Shown piece by piece: positions 22,901 to 34,411 of a stretch of 64,000 nucleotides of DNA (positions are counted from its first letter, which is position 1; the number at the start of each line of letters is the position of its first letter). The notes below the pieces were generated by a model. That model had not been told where the DNA came from, made no database searches, and was given only the letters and a program-made list of their open reading frames with translations. Origin of the DNA: Favolaschia claudopus (lineage: Eukaryota; Basidiomycota; Agaricomycetes; Agaricales; Mycenaceae). The translations under genes and the position numbers were made by a program. The DNA lies in NCBI GenBank assembly GCA_037176885.1, contig JAWWNJ010000133.1:186001-250000 (forward strand), written 5' to 3'.

Positions 22901-25900
22901 ACCGCTTGTTCGACTCGTGCCGTCGATGGAACATCGAACCAACCGCCGTACAGACAGACCACTCAATTGTTACCGTCCAACTGGTGTGTCGGCCAGCCGA
23001 GAAACCAGGGAAAGGGCGATTTAGCCTTCCACTGTACCTCCTCAAGACACGGAGCTTTACCTCCGAAGTGGATCGACTTGGAAGAACCCTACGATCTGAA
23101 TATGATTCCCTGAAAAAAGAGCCGCGCCGGTCAGATAAAAACATTCAGACCCTATGGGCAAAATGCAAAGAAGAAATTATCTCGCATGGAAGAAAATGTT
23201 CATCAGTCGACGAAGAGAAGGTGCTGAAAGACATACGTACTTGGAAAGCGAAGCTTCATTTGATTATCCATGACTTTGATATCCCTGCCGACGATAGAAA
23301 CATGGCTGCATATATGCTTCAGAAGAAGATCAATGATTGTCTGGCGGAACGCGCTCAAAATAAGTCAGAGATCTCACACGCCCGATACGACGTTGAGGGG
23401 GAAACCCTCCATAGCAGCTTCTGGACGAAATCGGCTTCAGGTTATCACCTAAAAGAAATGATACATGAGTTCGCTAAGCCGAAAGGTGCATCGCATTTGG
23501 AACAATACGAAACTCGACCAAAGCAAATGGCTGAAATGGCCCGTGAATACCACAATAACATTCAAACTAGAGATCTACCTGATGAATATGCCCGACTTCT
23601 AGCCACCTCCCTCGTTCTCGAGCAATGTCATGCTCACCTGCGATGCGATCAACATGATTCGATGAGCCGAAAGTTGCACAGCGGTGAGCTGAGAGGGGCC
23701 CTCAAAATTTCCAAGTCAGGCTCAGCACCGGGGATAGATGGCTTGCCGTATGAGTTTTACAAATGGCTTGATATCCAACACAAATTGCGAGTGCGGAAGA
23801 ACGAATACTCATGGGACATCATTGACTTACTCGAGGAGCTTTTTCACGACGTACAGCAATATGGGGTCGCACCCGGAACAGGCTTTAACACCGGTTGGAT
23901 GTGCCCTATATATAAGAAAGGGGACTGCGCAGAGATTGAGAACTACCGACCCGTAACATTGTTAAACACAGATTACAAGTTGTTAACCAAGGCATACTCA
24001 CTGAGATTAACGGATGTTGCCCCCGATCTCATCCACCCCGACCAAGCCGGATTTATGAAGGGACGTAAGATCGAAGAGCAGGTGAAACAAGTAAAATACC
24101 TGCTTAATTACGCAGACGCTGTAGAGGAGAACGGTGTTATCGTTGCGCTGGACCAGGAAAAAGCATATGATAGAATTAACCACTCTTACCTCTTGTCCAC
24201 GCTACGGCACATGCGATTTCCGGAATCCTTTTGCCGCCTGATCCAAAACCTGTACACAAATGCTGAGACCAAGGTCATGATTAACGGAGAATTGAGCAAA
24301 CCGTTCATTGTCACACGGGGAGTCCGTCAGGGAGACCCAATTTCATGCCTCTTATTTAACTTAGCAATTGAGCCTCTGGCCTGTTTGCTACGTGTTTCAG
24401 ACTTGAGTGGAATTAAAGTTCCAGATACTGACCGGAAACTACTAGTGTCCCTTTTCGCGGACGACACAACTATCTTTCTATCTGACAATGACAATTGGTC
24501 AGCGTTGTGGAGAACTCTTGACCTATGGTGTAGCGCGTCAACATCAAAATACAACATGGCTAAAACAATCTTACTTCCTTTCGGCTCAACTGCTTATAGA
24601 CAGCGATTTATCTTAACCCGGAAGCTGACTGGGACGACGGCCCCTCTTCCTGCCAGTCTTAAAATCACATCAGACTCAGAATCATGCCGCTTCCTCGGTG
24701 CCTGGGTCGGAAATAATATACCTTACCTCACACCGTGGCCGGAGACGGTCGAAAAGATCGCCCGGGATTTGGATCGGTGGGACTTGTTGAAACCTTCGAT
24801 TGAGGGTCGGCGACACGTCATCAACATGATTATAGGCGGAAGAACACAGTACCTAACCCGCGTTCAAGGTATGCCATCTGAGATTGAAAAAAATTTGATC
24901 AGAATGAGAGACAATTTTCTTTGGGAGGGAAAGAAACCGCGGATCGCTCACGAAACTATGTCCCTGCCCATTGAGAAGGGCGGGAAGCAAATCCTGGACA
25001 TAGAGTCCCGAAACGAAGCTATTGATCTCTGGAATTTGAAACAATTCCTCTCACAGGGCCCTGAGAGAGCCAACTGGGCTTTCTTCGCAGCGCACACGGT
25101 CTATCACCGTTGGAATCTCGACAAACCACTTCACGCTCAAGGAATGCTCTATAACCTGTTCTTGCAGAAAACCCACATACCTGAATGGAGAATAAATCCG
25201 CTACCCGACGAAATTAAGCGCATGATTCGCGCAGCAAGAAAATATTGCCTAACATTCACCGGCCTCGCAATCTCTCGAGCGGTGAAACTGCAAATGCCGA
25301 TCTGGAATCATATTTCATTGAACGAGTCAAAATTTGCGTCGATTCAGAGGAAAAAAACTGTAGCGTGCCTTAGACGGAACCATAATGTCAAGACTCTCGC
25401 CGACGCCCTTGAAATTGCCCAACGCGGAACAAGCGTACTCAGAAGGCCACATACAATGAACCCCTCCGGGATTGGCCGCAAGAACTGCGGCTGCCCGTCT
25501 TGTCAACGCGACCGAAATGAGTTTGGGTGTCAGAACCCCGGCGAATGCATTGAATCAGCAAAAGTAGGGCTCTGCACCGTACGTACCGTATACGGTACGG
25601 CCAATTCTTCCGTACTTACGGACACAAAACCAGCCTCACGGTACGGTACGGCTCAAATACGGCCGTATACGGATACGGTACGGCACCTGAGCCGCCGCTT
25701 AGATAAACACTTCTTTTTCGCGTGAATGTATGTCAAAACAGTAGAATATGGTTGAGAACCACTCACCTTGCCTTCAGTCGCGCTCCGAAGTCCTTCGAGG
25801 ACTCAAACTCACGAGAAGTATGGATGAACTTCCTAATCAAGAAATTCCAAATCAAGATGTTCATCATTGCCGGCGCTCGGAAACCTCCACCACCTCGGTA

Positions 25901-28537
25901 TTAACCTCGGGAATGAAGGCAGCAGACACGGGGTAGCCCTAGGATATCTTTTGGCTGCGACCGAGGCCTCGGCAGCACCTAAATTTTGATCAGACTTGGT
26001 AGCCGAGAACATACCGTATATACGGCCGTAAACGGTGCCACGGCACGGGAAATACGGACCCTCTCAGATGGCTCACGGTACGGTACGGTGTCCGTACCGT
26101 ACGTACGTATCCGTAAGCTTACGGTTACGGTGCAGAGCCCTAAGCAAAAGTGCTGCTAGGGTGTATCCCGGTCAAATGGGACCCACGTGTAAATCCACTG
26201 GACGACGCACCTATGAACGATACTCATGAAGGAGAAGACTGCGAGGCCCCGATGGCTTTTGATCCGGATCTGTACCTGACAGATCTTTCTCACGGATTCC
26301 GCATCTTTGCCACTGAAGACCATCTCACCGAATTGCCAGCGAAACGATACACTGTCCCCGCTGCTGAAATCGAACCGGTGACAATAAGCCTGAACTCGAG
26401 TGTCGTCAACACTAGGCAAAGCGGGGCTCAAATGAAAGCGGCGATCTTACTGTACTAATTCGACCGGTTGTTCACGTTATGCGTGACGGCCGGTCGTGAA
26501 CTGAACATTTTTGAACTCAGTGACGGGTGACATCGAGATTTTTGGCCCAAAAAGGGCAAGAAAATCAAAAAAAAATCTCCGGCCGGCATGTGCCGAGCAA
26601 TGCCGGCCTACCTTATATGGTAATTTTGATGTGATTGACGTGTTGTGAACAACTTGTCCAGTGAACAATTTGGGTGACGGGTGACACCCAGTGAACAACC
26701 GGTCGAATTAGTACAGTAATTCAGTCTGCTTTGTCTTTAACAACTCTGCTCGACGAAATTATCACCTTGTCATTTTCGGATTTTGAACCAGAGCCCTCGC
26801 TCCCCACTGCGCTACTCGGTGGCTTACTGTATGCCCTTCAAAACTCGTCACATTCAACCCCTGCCACGATTGTTTGCCCATCACCGTTGCTTCGATCCAT
26901 CTTCGTCACTGACCGCAAAGAATATGAAAACAATCCGCTGAACCCCAATTTCCGGTTAATCAAGAGCATCTTGGCCCAACTTCTTGAGCGATCTGCTCCG
27001 ACTCAATTTAAAGTCGACAAGCTTAGTATCTCTACCGCGTCTCGTTCTGCAATTGCTTTGGATGTGTCTCTGGAGATAGAACCTGACTTGATGTTCAATC
27101 TACCGGGTATACTGCTTAGTATGGGCTCCCAAAGGTCTTTCACAAAATTGATTGTCATGTGGAAGAGAAAACCAATACGGAAAATGACTGTCTCCAATCT
27201 AGACAGAGTGCGATGCTCCGTTAGTGATGAGTTCAACTTCTGCCCGTCTGATAAGATTATTTGGAACTCACTTCGCTCTACCGATATCAGCCGTCTAACG
27301 CGAAATTTCCTCTGGAGATGTATGCATGAATCTTTCCGCGTTGGCATGTTCTGGGATCATATCCCAAACCTAGAACATTTCGGACGCTGTGTAATTTGTG
27401 GGGTACCCGAAACACTAGAACACATTGCTTTGCAATGCGACGCTCGTGGCCAAAAAACCGTTTGGAATCTCTGTGAGAGGACCTGGAAGCTCCGATACCC
27501 GCTATGGCCTAAACTGTACTGGGGTTTACTATTAGGATGCGCGCTGCCACGATTCCGATCCAGTCGTGGTTCTCGACTACGCGGTAAAGAACGCTTCTTC
27601 ACCATTTTGCTTTCCACGTCTCTTCATTTCATCTGGAAACTAAGAAATGAGAGAGTTTTCGAAGCAAAGAATATTTCTGAAACTGAGATAACCAATCGTT
27701 GGATTTCAATACTCAACGCTGCCCTACGGCGAGACCAAATTCTGACCAACAAAGCAAGATTTGGTTCCCTCGCGAAGAAAAAGGGATTAGTACTTGAAAC
27801 GTGGAGCGGCATGCTCCAAAACGAAGACGCGTTGCCGGAAGATTGGACGCAAAGCAAGGGGGTTTTAGTGGGTATATGGCCCGCCACTCGAAAAATTGGA
27901 GTCGGTTAATTCGAGACAGCCAGAGTCCCACACAAAGGTTTGTCACCCGTGCGTAACGGCATTTCCTCCAGGAGAACTCTATCCCGGCTTTACTGGTATT
28001 CCCAGTTACCTTGCGGATGCACTAAGAATGCTTTGCAGACTTTGATGCATTATTTCAAACGCTCCTAAAAAAAAAAAAGAGATATGGAATTTAGCACAGC
28101 GATTATGGCGGATGAAGTACCCTGACTGGCCTAAATTAAGCTGGGGTCTAATACTCGGATGTAACCTTATGAAATTCAAGTCAGTGAAAGGCAAATCAAT
28201 GAAACACAAAGGCAGATTATTTGCAATCCTGGTCTCCGTATCCTGGCATGTAATCTGGAGACTGAGAGTTGACAGAGTAATCACGAATCCAGGGAAGACA
28301 CACCAATATTCGGCCATTCACAATCAATGGCTCAGTGCGGTCAATCAAGTCTTAAATCTAGATAGAATCTTGACCAACAAATTTAAATTTGGCCGAAGTG
28401 CATTCAATAAAGAACTCATTCTGAATACCTGGAGTGGCCTATTGATAGATGAGCAGGCGCTGCCGGATGACTGGACGAAAATCAGGGGGGTTTTAGTGGG
28501 TATACGGCCGTATACCGTGAAAATTGGAGTCGGCTGA
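16902..28537 (+). CDS. LINE A polyprotein (endonuclease, reverse transcriptase, zinc region)
   Basis: The coding parts are 16902-22004 and 28094-28537. Removing LINE B and one target-site copy gives a continuous frame of 1848 codons plus stop. An Asp/Glu-rich N-terminal segment (about 1-215) precedes an endonuclease (about 220-475: IGSLNINGRD, AIQESHLD, NIYAPNSP, GDWNF near 371, SDHRLV near 463). The reverse transcriptase follows (about 700-985: GKAPGLNGIPYEF, NYRPITLLNTDYK, VALDQEKAYDRINH, RGVRQGDPLSCLLFNLAIEP, catalytic FADD near 967). A Cys-rich knuckle CPSCRRDRNELGC lies near 1320. A possible RNase H-like region (about 1440-1570) and a zf-RVT-like segment (GRCPTCDVPESLEHIALEC, about 1670) close it. 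No internal stops were seen, so the element was recently competent before LINE B landed. Confidence 0.85.
25565..26142. mobile_element. 578-bp hAT-like non-autonomous element
   Basis: The termini are TAGGGCTCTGCACCGTA and its reverse complement. The 8-bp word AGCAAAAG is duplicated (25557-25564 and 26143-26150). Terminal form TAGGG plus 8-bp duplications is typical of hAT elements. Both ends carry many copies of TACGG/CCGTA in tandem or inverted array (25580-25690 and 26005-26130). No transposase is encoded. The host frame is restored exactly on removal. Confidence 0.9.
26450..26716. mobile_element. 267-bp TA-flanked element
   Basis: Terminal inverted repeats begin CTGTACTAATTCGACCGG and are flanked by TA (26448-26449 and 26717-26718), as in Tc1/mariner-type insertions. 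The inner ends contain GTGAACAAC and GTGACGGGTGACA motifs. No coding capacity. Excision with loss of one TA rejoins the LINE B frame. Confidence 0.85.
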
Positions 28538-28715
28538 AATCGGCGCCGTGAGTCCCACACTGGTAATTTGACGTGCGTAATGGCATTTCCTCCCGGACAC
28601 CTTCCCGGCAAATTCTGGCCATAAACCAGAGAACAAAGTGAACGACTTGGAAAGCTTCTGCCGCCTGAGTATCGTTTGGTTCAATCCAACACTCCAAAAA
28701 AAAAAAAAAAAAAAA

Positions 28716-29086
28716 GACGCGTGAAAGTACATTCTGCACGCGTTCTGCGCGCCACATGAAGACACTCAGAAGCAGGCGAACTGTAAACAAGTAAGACTGT
28801 GATTATAAAAGAAAACGAGCCACAATGACAGAGAATCTTGAGCTTCGGTCCGTCGGAAGTTCAACGTTGATACCTAGTCCAAGTCGATCGGTGAAACTCA
28901 ACTCGAGTTCGCAAATTCCTTCGACGCAGAACCAGCGCAAGTGGAGTTTGATTCATCCTCGTTTCAGAATTGGGGAAAAAGTATGCATCCAGGTGATGCT
29001 CGGTCTCGAACGGGACAATAATTGAGAGTCAATTGAGATTCAAGTGAAACATCCATATAAGAGAAAAGAAAACCTAAGCACCGCAT
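28716..29086. other. Flank of LINE A, no gene seen
   Basis: A short segment between the LINE A poly(A) tail and the 3' end of the next minus-strand gene; it holds only short frames. Confidence 0.4.
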
Positions 29087-30819
29087 TCAAAGCCAATCAT
29101 ATCTACCATACAGCGCCTCAACACTCCAACAGCCTTCCTCCAGTCTCCTCATACTCTTCAACGACATCGCATTAGGAGAAATTCCGGTATTCTTCGCGAG
29201 CTGGGCAAGCGAACAAGCGAGAGCGTAGGCAAGGTTGCATCTAGTGATGCGCCGGTGCACGCAGTTCGCGTAGAGGACATCCTGCGCGTGGCATTTGTTG
29301 CTGATCTAGTGGAGAAGATCATGCGGGAAAACAGTCATCAGCATGAATGAGAGTAGTAAAGGAAAAATGGGAAAAAAGAAAGGGTCAGGCAAAGCACTGA
29401 ATCGTTACAAACTCAGGATCAGAATTAAAACGAGTCAACCCACCTCAAGCACCATCGTAATCGGCCCCATCCCAATCTCAAACGGAAGAACCCTCGCATC
29501 AGCCTCCCGCAACTTCGCACGAAAACTGAGGAGTATATATCAGATTCGTATGATAGTAGGATTGAGATCCGCGTTCCAAGTTCGTAGGATTTGATGAGAA
29601 AACTGCAAATTTCGTAGGATAGACTAATTTAGAATACCAAGTACATTGATCAGCGGGAAATTGGACTGTACAGCCGGATTCGGTACTGCGGCATCACTTG
29701 TTCCGTAGTTTGCGCGAAGGGGACCGATCATTCGCGGCCCTCCCCTCCCTCGCTGCGCTCGGGGGGTCCCCCGAACCGTGCCGCTCAGATCGGCACTCTA
29801 AAGCCTCGTTCGCGCGGATCACTATGTCTTTCACCCTAACCCTAACCTGCCGGGGCGGTATTACACTGTTGATTTCCGGAGTTAGGGCGCGCTCCGCTTG
29901 CCCTAACTCCTCGGCATGAGATTGTTTTGGCCTTCGGCAGTCCCTGTTCCGTGTCGGCACCGTCGAGGGCCAGAGTTTTGGTGCTCTAACTCTCTGATGG
30001 CTTGAAGCTGACCTTTCCATTTGTTACATGTGCTATTGGGGCTCAATATGGCAAAAGATGCTGTAATATAAGGCAATCCTATGAACTTGGCAGTTTTCCC
30101 ATCACATCCTACGAACTTGGCACGTCGATCCCAATCCTATAATCATACGAATCTGCCTGGGGCTCAAAACTGAGTATATCTTGGATCGGCACCCCATACG
30201 TAACCGAAACAAACGTATCCGTATCGAAAGTCACCGCAGTTCTAGAATTCTCCCGCTCCATAACGCGGCGATGTGAGAACTCTGGGATATTGTGAGCCTG
30301 AGAGGGTGGGAGGTGGCGGAGCTGCGCGGATACGATGAAGAGATCCATATTGCATTCGGGGCAGGCGTGCGGCGGCGGTGCGGGGAGCGTGTTGCCAGAG
30401 GGGAGGTTGCTGAGCTGGAGGCGGGTGTACGGATGTGAGGGGTTGGAGGATGGAAGGAGGGTCTGTGGAGGAGTAGAGGGAAGCAGTGAGTTGGTTGATT
30501 ACTGGAAAGAGAAATGGATGGGTAGAAGCAAATCTGACGACGTACATGACGCCTGGTGTGGGTGGCAGAGAGCCTGCGGTGGTATTGGGGCTGAGGGGCA
30601 TACATCTACGATTTCGTAGCCAGATAAGCTTAATTTGACGGTGGGCAAGCAAAGCATACCTCGCCCCCGTAGATTACAGCATCGTATTGCTGCTGTATCC
30701 AGTCCCGCTGAATATCCGCGAGCTCCTGCGGCAACTGATTTCATTTCAGCAACGCCGGGTGGGAGGATGAACGGTGGCAGACATACGGTCTGGAATGCGA
30801 AATTGTTGTTGGACATCAT
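29087..30819 (-). pseudogene. Unknown gene, disrupted by an inverted-repeat insertion
   Basis: The minus-strand exons are 30819-30787 (MMSNNNFAFQT), 30734-30660 (LPQELADIQRDWIQQQYDAV then IYGGE), 30605-30546, and 30462 onward (containing CPECNMDLFIVSAQLRHLP and SVTYGVPIQDILSF). The insertion follows, then FRAKLREADARVLPFEIGMG and a last exon 29305-29087 (NKCHAQDVLYANCVHRRITR, ending YDWL). The phases of the first three introns agree. The Cys pairs (CPEC, C..C in the last exon) suggest metal binding, but the family is unknown to me. The frame runs into the insertion and stops at 30109, so an intact product is not expected. Confidence 0.55.
29541..30165. mobile_element. About 0.62-kb inverted-repeat element inside a gene
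   Basis: Left end CAGATTCGTATGAT and following about 65 bp recur inverted at the right (about 30060-30155), including CCAAGTTCGTAGGAT. Imperfect direct repeats of about 14-17 bp lie outside: AAAACTGAGGAGTATAT at 29522 and AAAACTGAGTATAT at 30166, consistent with duplication of coding sequence for ILSF. The interior (29709-29960) contains CCCTAACCCTAACC and a hairpin around GGGCGCGCTCCGCTTGCCC, and is shared with 39.08-39.29 kb. Confidence 0.65.
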
Positions 30820-32120
30820 GACTGCGAGCGAGATGAGATGTATTTGATTTTATATCTGGGAGAGAAAAGAGCACGAAGGAGTGTTGCGTTTGCTAGAGTA
30901 GACAGTGTTTCTGGGGAGGGTCTGAGAAAACGTGAACCGCTTCAAAGTTTATAGCTCAGAACAATGGTGCGCATTCGTTGGCCGCCAACCTTTCCCGAAA
31001 TGGAGGTCACAAAGCGTTCGGGAGACAGGATAGGTAGAACAATGGGAAGTCGAGATGCGCTTGACGTGGGACTGTGCGGATCCGTCTTCCGGCCGTTGAG
31101 TTTCCTAGTCAAGGCTGGAAATAGTTCATAAAATATTCGAAGAGCAGAATCGTTTGAATTGCGCAACTAACGAAGCTACGTAGATGCTGAACGAACCGGA
31201 GGAAGAACCTTACATTTCACAAGCATGGAGCGTCATTGGTATTGGTCGATATTCAACCGCTAGCATCGTTGATGAGAAGAAAAGATAGGTAGTAGTAGCC
31301 TACGAACGTACAGAATCAAATTGAATTTCGGACGCCGTAAGTTCAAATAGCCAGCTTGAAATCAGCTGCATTCATTTGACTGAGAAACGAGATTCGGCAT
31401 CAAGAAATCGATGGTTACCGAGAGCAAGTCAACACGAGCCAGTGGTTTGCTGTAAATTACAAAGAAAACCAGTGACTTGCCATTATTCAGGTGGTTCAAC
31501 GAACGACCTCAGACAACATGGAAAATCAGTGTGATTTACTGAAAACCTAAGTGACTTTCAGCATTCAATTGTCAGATTTGCCGCCGCTACCTACGTCGAA
31601 TATCGGGCAGTATAGTCGGGAAACAGCTTTTAGATATTTTGAGGGAAGTAGTCTGTGTGGTATAAGGTTTCGTCCAGACCAGGATTAATCGCTCAAACCA
31701 GTGGTAGTGGCAAGAAGCTCGAGTCACGAAGATTGAAACTCGGTTTTATTGTGAATGTGAAGGACCGTGTTCGATCGTGTCATCGCGGATGCCTATAGCA
31801 TCGGTCAAATCCTGACCAGTTCCATAGGCCAAGATGAGACGCACCCAATGACAACACAAATGCACTCACAGCACAATCAACCTGCACGGGAGCGAGTGAG
31901 CCCAATATAACGTCGAACTATACTCCGAGAAATCACAATGAAAGAATAGAAATACGGACCAGCAGTTCTGGACGCACATTATTGTCTGTTTGAGACATGA
32001 AAGTTTCGCGAGTAGGCATACGGAAGCGCGCTAAGGGAATGCGAATCCATCGGTTGGGGGGTTGGGGAAGCGTTGGTGGGAAGGGACACAGTTGTACTGT
32101 ACATGTGCAACCCCTGAGAC
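30820..32120. other. Gene-poor stretch
   Basis: The first roughly 60 nt would be the leader of the gene to the left. Beyond it only short, unsupported frames appear on either strand, with no repeat or splice pattern that I could support. Confidence 0.5.
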
Positions 32121-32128
32121 GATGGGAA

Positions 32129-32778
32129 TAGTGATGTCAAGGTTCGGTCCAGAAATCGGTTCGAACCTGAACCGAACTGGACCGAACGCTGCGTTCAGGT
32201 TCAGGGTTCAGAATTTCCCCGAACCGAACGCGAAATTGAGGTTCAGGTTCGGGCGATAAGCACTGCGTTCAGAACGCGTTCGAACGCCGAACGCGAAAGC
32301 CCATCAATATTGCATCAAATCGTCAATTTGACCCGAAATTCTCGCCTCACAGCGTTGATCCGAAGGATACATACCCGGAGATGTTGGCAACTGTTGGCAA
32401 TCAGTTTCACCTTCGGCGTCGTTGTGGGTCAAATGCAAGTCCATTGATGGCGCATCAGTGAGTTCTAAGTATTCGGCCGATGTTTCTCTCGCACATTTTG
32501 GGCTGTTTGTTGTCACGAAAGGGCAGGCAGTGGAGAGCTAAACTTCGGGACATACCAGGAGTGAGAGGGAAGCCCCAGATATGTTTCTGGGGCATAATTT
32601 TTCGACCCCGGAAGTTGCCGAGTTGGGAAAGGTTCGAACGCGTTCGAACGCCGAACCGAACCTGAACGCGCGTTCAGGTTCAGAGTTCGGTGATTTACTG
32701 AACCGAACGCGACGTTCGGGTTCGGGGTTCAGAGAAAAGAGCCCCGAACCTGAACCGAACCGAACCTTGACATCACTA
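32129..32778. mobile_element. 650-bp hAT-like non-autonomous element
   Basis: The termini are TAGTGATGTCAAGGTTCGG and its reverse complement. The 8-bp GATGGGAA flanks both ends directly (32121-32128 and 32779-32786). Both subterminal regions (32140-32290 and 32630-32765) are dense in GAACCGAAC, GGTTCGG and TTCAGGTTC repeats. No coding capacity. Structure parallels the elements at 25565 and 50947. Confidence 0.88.
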
Positions 32779-33215
32779 GATGGGAAGGTCAAGCACTGAC
32801 TACACACTGGCAAGAGCCTAGAGGGCGAGCGGAACAAACCTACCATTTCTTTCTACTCCGACGATCCATTCCGACCAGGTATATCCTCGAGCAAGCGTAG
32901 AGGAGAACGAGCTTCAAACGTTTAGATGGATAGACAGCGTCAGTCGCCCGTTGACTTTAAATCAGCTTGGGTTTCCCGGTTCCACGACTTCCCGGCCTTG
33001 GCGCGAGTTGAGAGCGTTGATTCGGAGACACGCTTCATCGAACGTCGGGTTAATTCCACTGGCAGCACCCGGAATGCAGTCGAGCGACACGAAGGAACTT
33101 GGGAAGGGGAGGGAAGGAGAAACGACACGTGGCACCCATCATGATCATCAAACACGTACACAAACTCAAACAACGCGCTGTGGATCGTTTGGCAGGGTAA
33201 GTACTTAGGTGCTTA

Positions 33216-33713
33216 CTGTACAGTTTCGGTCAATTCTCCTGGCCTGTGACCTGTGACATCGCAATTCGAACTTCGATATTCGTAAATGCTTGGACCGGCG
33301 TGTGACACGGAAAAAAATTCGTAAATTCATATATTCTAGCGGGGAAACATAGCGGGAAATAACCGTGTACGCGCAGGTACGCACCTCTATTTTTTGCACT
33401 CTGTCACAGATTTTGTTGAGATTTCAGCGATGAGCGCAAAATGCGCTATTTTCTTGCCTAGATGAGTGCCGAGAACACTCACATCAGGTCTGCCCTTTTT
33501 GGAGATGGCACACACAGCCGATGCCAAAATCAAGGCGCGGCACAACTAGGGCCGCGCCGGAAGCATTTTTTGACTTTTCGGCGCCTTTTGCCAAAATTTG
33601 TGACTGATTTTCGGTATTCGTAAGAACCCTCGGTGACCCGTGACAGGTACGAAAATTTTCGTAAATTTTGGGGCCTGTGACGCGTGACATACGAATTGAG
33701 CGAAACTATACAG
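33216..33713. mobile_element. 498-bp TA-flanked element
   Basis: The left end CTGTACAGTTTCGGTCAATTC matches the inverted right end (CTGTATAGTTTCGCTCAATTC). TA flanks at 33214-33215 and 33714-33715. Internal GTGAC motifs (CCTGTGACCTGTGACA, GGTGACCCGTGACAGG) recall those of the 26450-26716 element, as does the CTGTAC terminus. Divergence between the ends suggests an older insertion. Confidence 0.7.
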
Positions 33714-33715
33714 TA

Positions 33716-34411
33716 CTTCGGATAACCTCGGATGATCGAATACCAACTTCATGCTTCAACAATAAGTATTCCTTCCGAATTATTGGCCGCACTAATATGT
33801 CTCCCAATTTCTTCGAAGTTTCTCGATCGATTTCAGCAAGGGGGTGCGGGCCGGAGAAGCCGGCACACCGGCTAGGGAGGGTGGGTCAGCCCAGGAGGCC
33901 GATAAAAAAAAATAATGACCTTTTAGTTTTCGCAGGGATATGACCCTGGTGTGCTTCAAAATGAGTGGAATGTGCTGTTTTTGATATTTTTAATGAGTTC
34001 TGAGCATTCTTCGGTTAAAACAAAGGTGTTCTTGCCAAGTTGTCCCAATATGGAAGCAGCGGCCATCAGCTTGGCTGTATTTGGCAAAAGTACACTCGAT
34101 ATATGTTCAATTTTTTAGTCACAATTTGAGTGTTGGAAAACAGGGCTTTCCATCATGCCTACCCCTATGGACCTGTTTCAAAGCATTCAGATCGAAAATG
34201 ACTGAGAAATGGGTAGATTTGATGGTAATTTCCCTATTTGGACGTCACGTGGTAGGGTGGGTCCCGGAGAACGGTCCCTTAGCCTAATAAAAAAAGCAGC
34301 GTGAGGTGTTTTTTTCGGTTTCAGTACCCCCTTGGATTTCAGTAGTAAATAATACAGAAAGTAAACACCAGCAATATACAAGAGGCATCAACTAGATGGA
34401 TTTATCCTGGG
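33716..34411. other. Intergenic stretch, no supported gene
   Basis: Two similar pieces (about 33870-33915 and 34250-34300; GGGTGGGT...GGTCC/AGCC followed by an A-rich run) stand about 380 nt apart in the same orientation. Nothing else is supported. Confidence 0.4.

Larger units (their letters stand above)
22006..27909 (+). pseudogene. LINE B polyprotein, interrupted twice by small DNA elements
   Basis: Coding parts are 22006-25564, 26151-26449 and 26719-27909, which rejoin to 1683 codons including the stop. Order of domains: endonuclease (IGSLNIAGRD, ALQETHLD, NIYAPNSPQD, GDWNFVEDG, TDHSIV), reverse transcriptase (PVTLLNTDYKLLTK, VALDQEKAYDRINH, GVRQGDPISCLLFNLAIEP, FADD), knuckle CPSCQRDRNEFGC, and a C-terminal zinc region (GRCVICGVPETLEHIALQC) with a tail ending KGVLVGIWP. 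Without the inserts the junction codons read E-S-A-K-V-L-L-G and A-A-I-L-I-Q-S. There is no initiator Met upstream of the truncation, so even without the inserts only a truncated protein could be made. The tail motif recurs in LINE A and the 53.2-54.0 kb remnant. Confidence 0.85.
22005..28078 (+). mobile_element. LINE B, 5'-truncated non-LTR retrotransposon inserted in LINE A
   Basis: The 15-bp word GAGATATGGAATTTA stands at both junctions (21990-22004 and 28079-28093), and a poly(A) tract (28067-28078) precedes the right copy. This is the signature of target-primed reverse transcription. LINE B starts abruptly a short way upstream of the endonuclease domain, so it is 5'-truncated. It is itself interrupted at 25565-26142 and 26450-26716. 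LINE A and LINE B proteins align along their whole shared length but are clearly diverged, so B is a related subfamily and not a copy of A. Confidence 0.9.
16902..28715 (+). mobile_element. LINE A, non-LTR retrotransposon (interrupted by LINE B)
   Basis: LINE A occupies 16902-22004 and 28079/28094-28715, with LINE B between. The 3' end is a 20-A tract (28696-28715). The 3' untranslated part (28538-28695) resembles that of LINE B (GAGTCCCACAC, TGCGTAA.GGCATTTCCTCC). The 5' boundary is uncertain; it lies in or near the F-box pseudogene flank and no ORF1 (gag-like) gene is visible upstream, so 5' truncation is possible. Enzyme content (AP-type endonuclease, reverse transcriptase, C-terminal zinc region) fits a Tad-like fungal LINE; the clade name is inference. 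Confidence 0.85.

Noticed and set aside
16795..28730. GACGTTAAATGTAC near 16797 as the target duplication of LINE A (GACGCGTGAAAGTAC follows the poly(A))
   Set aside because: Only partial agreement with gaps; could be chance, so the 5' end of LINE A is left open.
32062..32846. Frames rich in Arg/Asn/Pro inside the 32129-32778 element
   Set aside because: Produced by translation of GAACCG/CGGTTC tandem words, not genes.
34250..34300. Direct-repeat-like pieces at about 33870 and 34250 as LTRs or element ends
   Set aside because: The similarity is short, patchy and mostly G-rich/A-rich low complexity.
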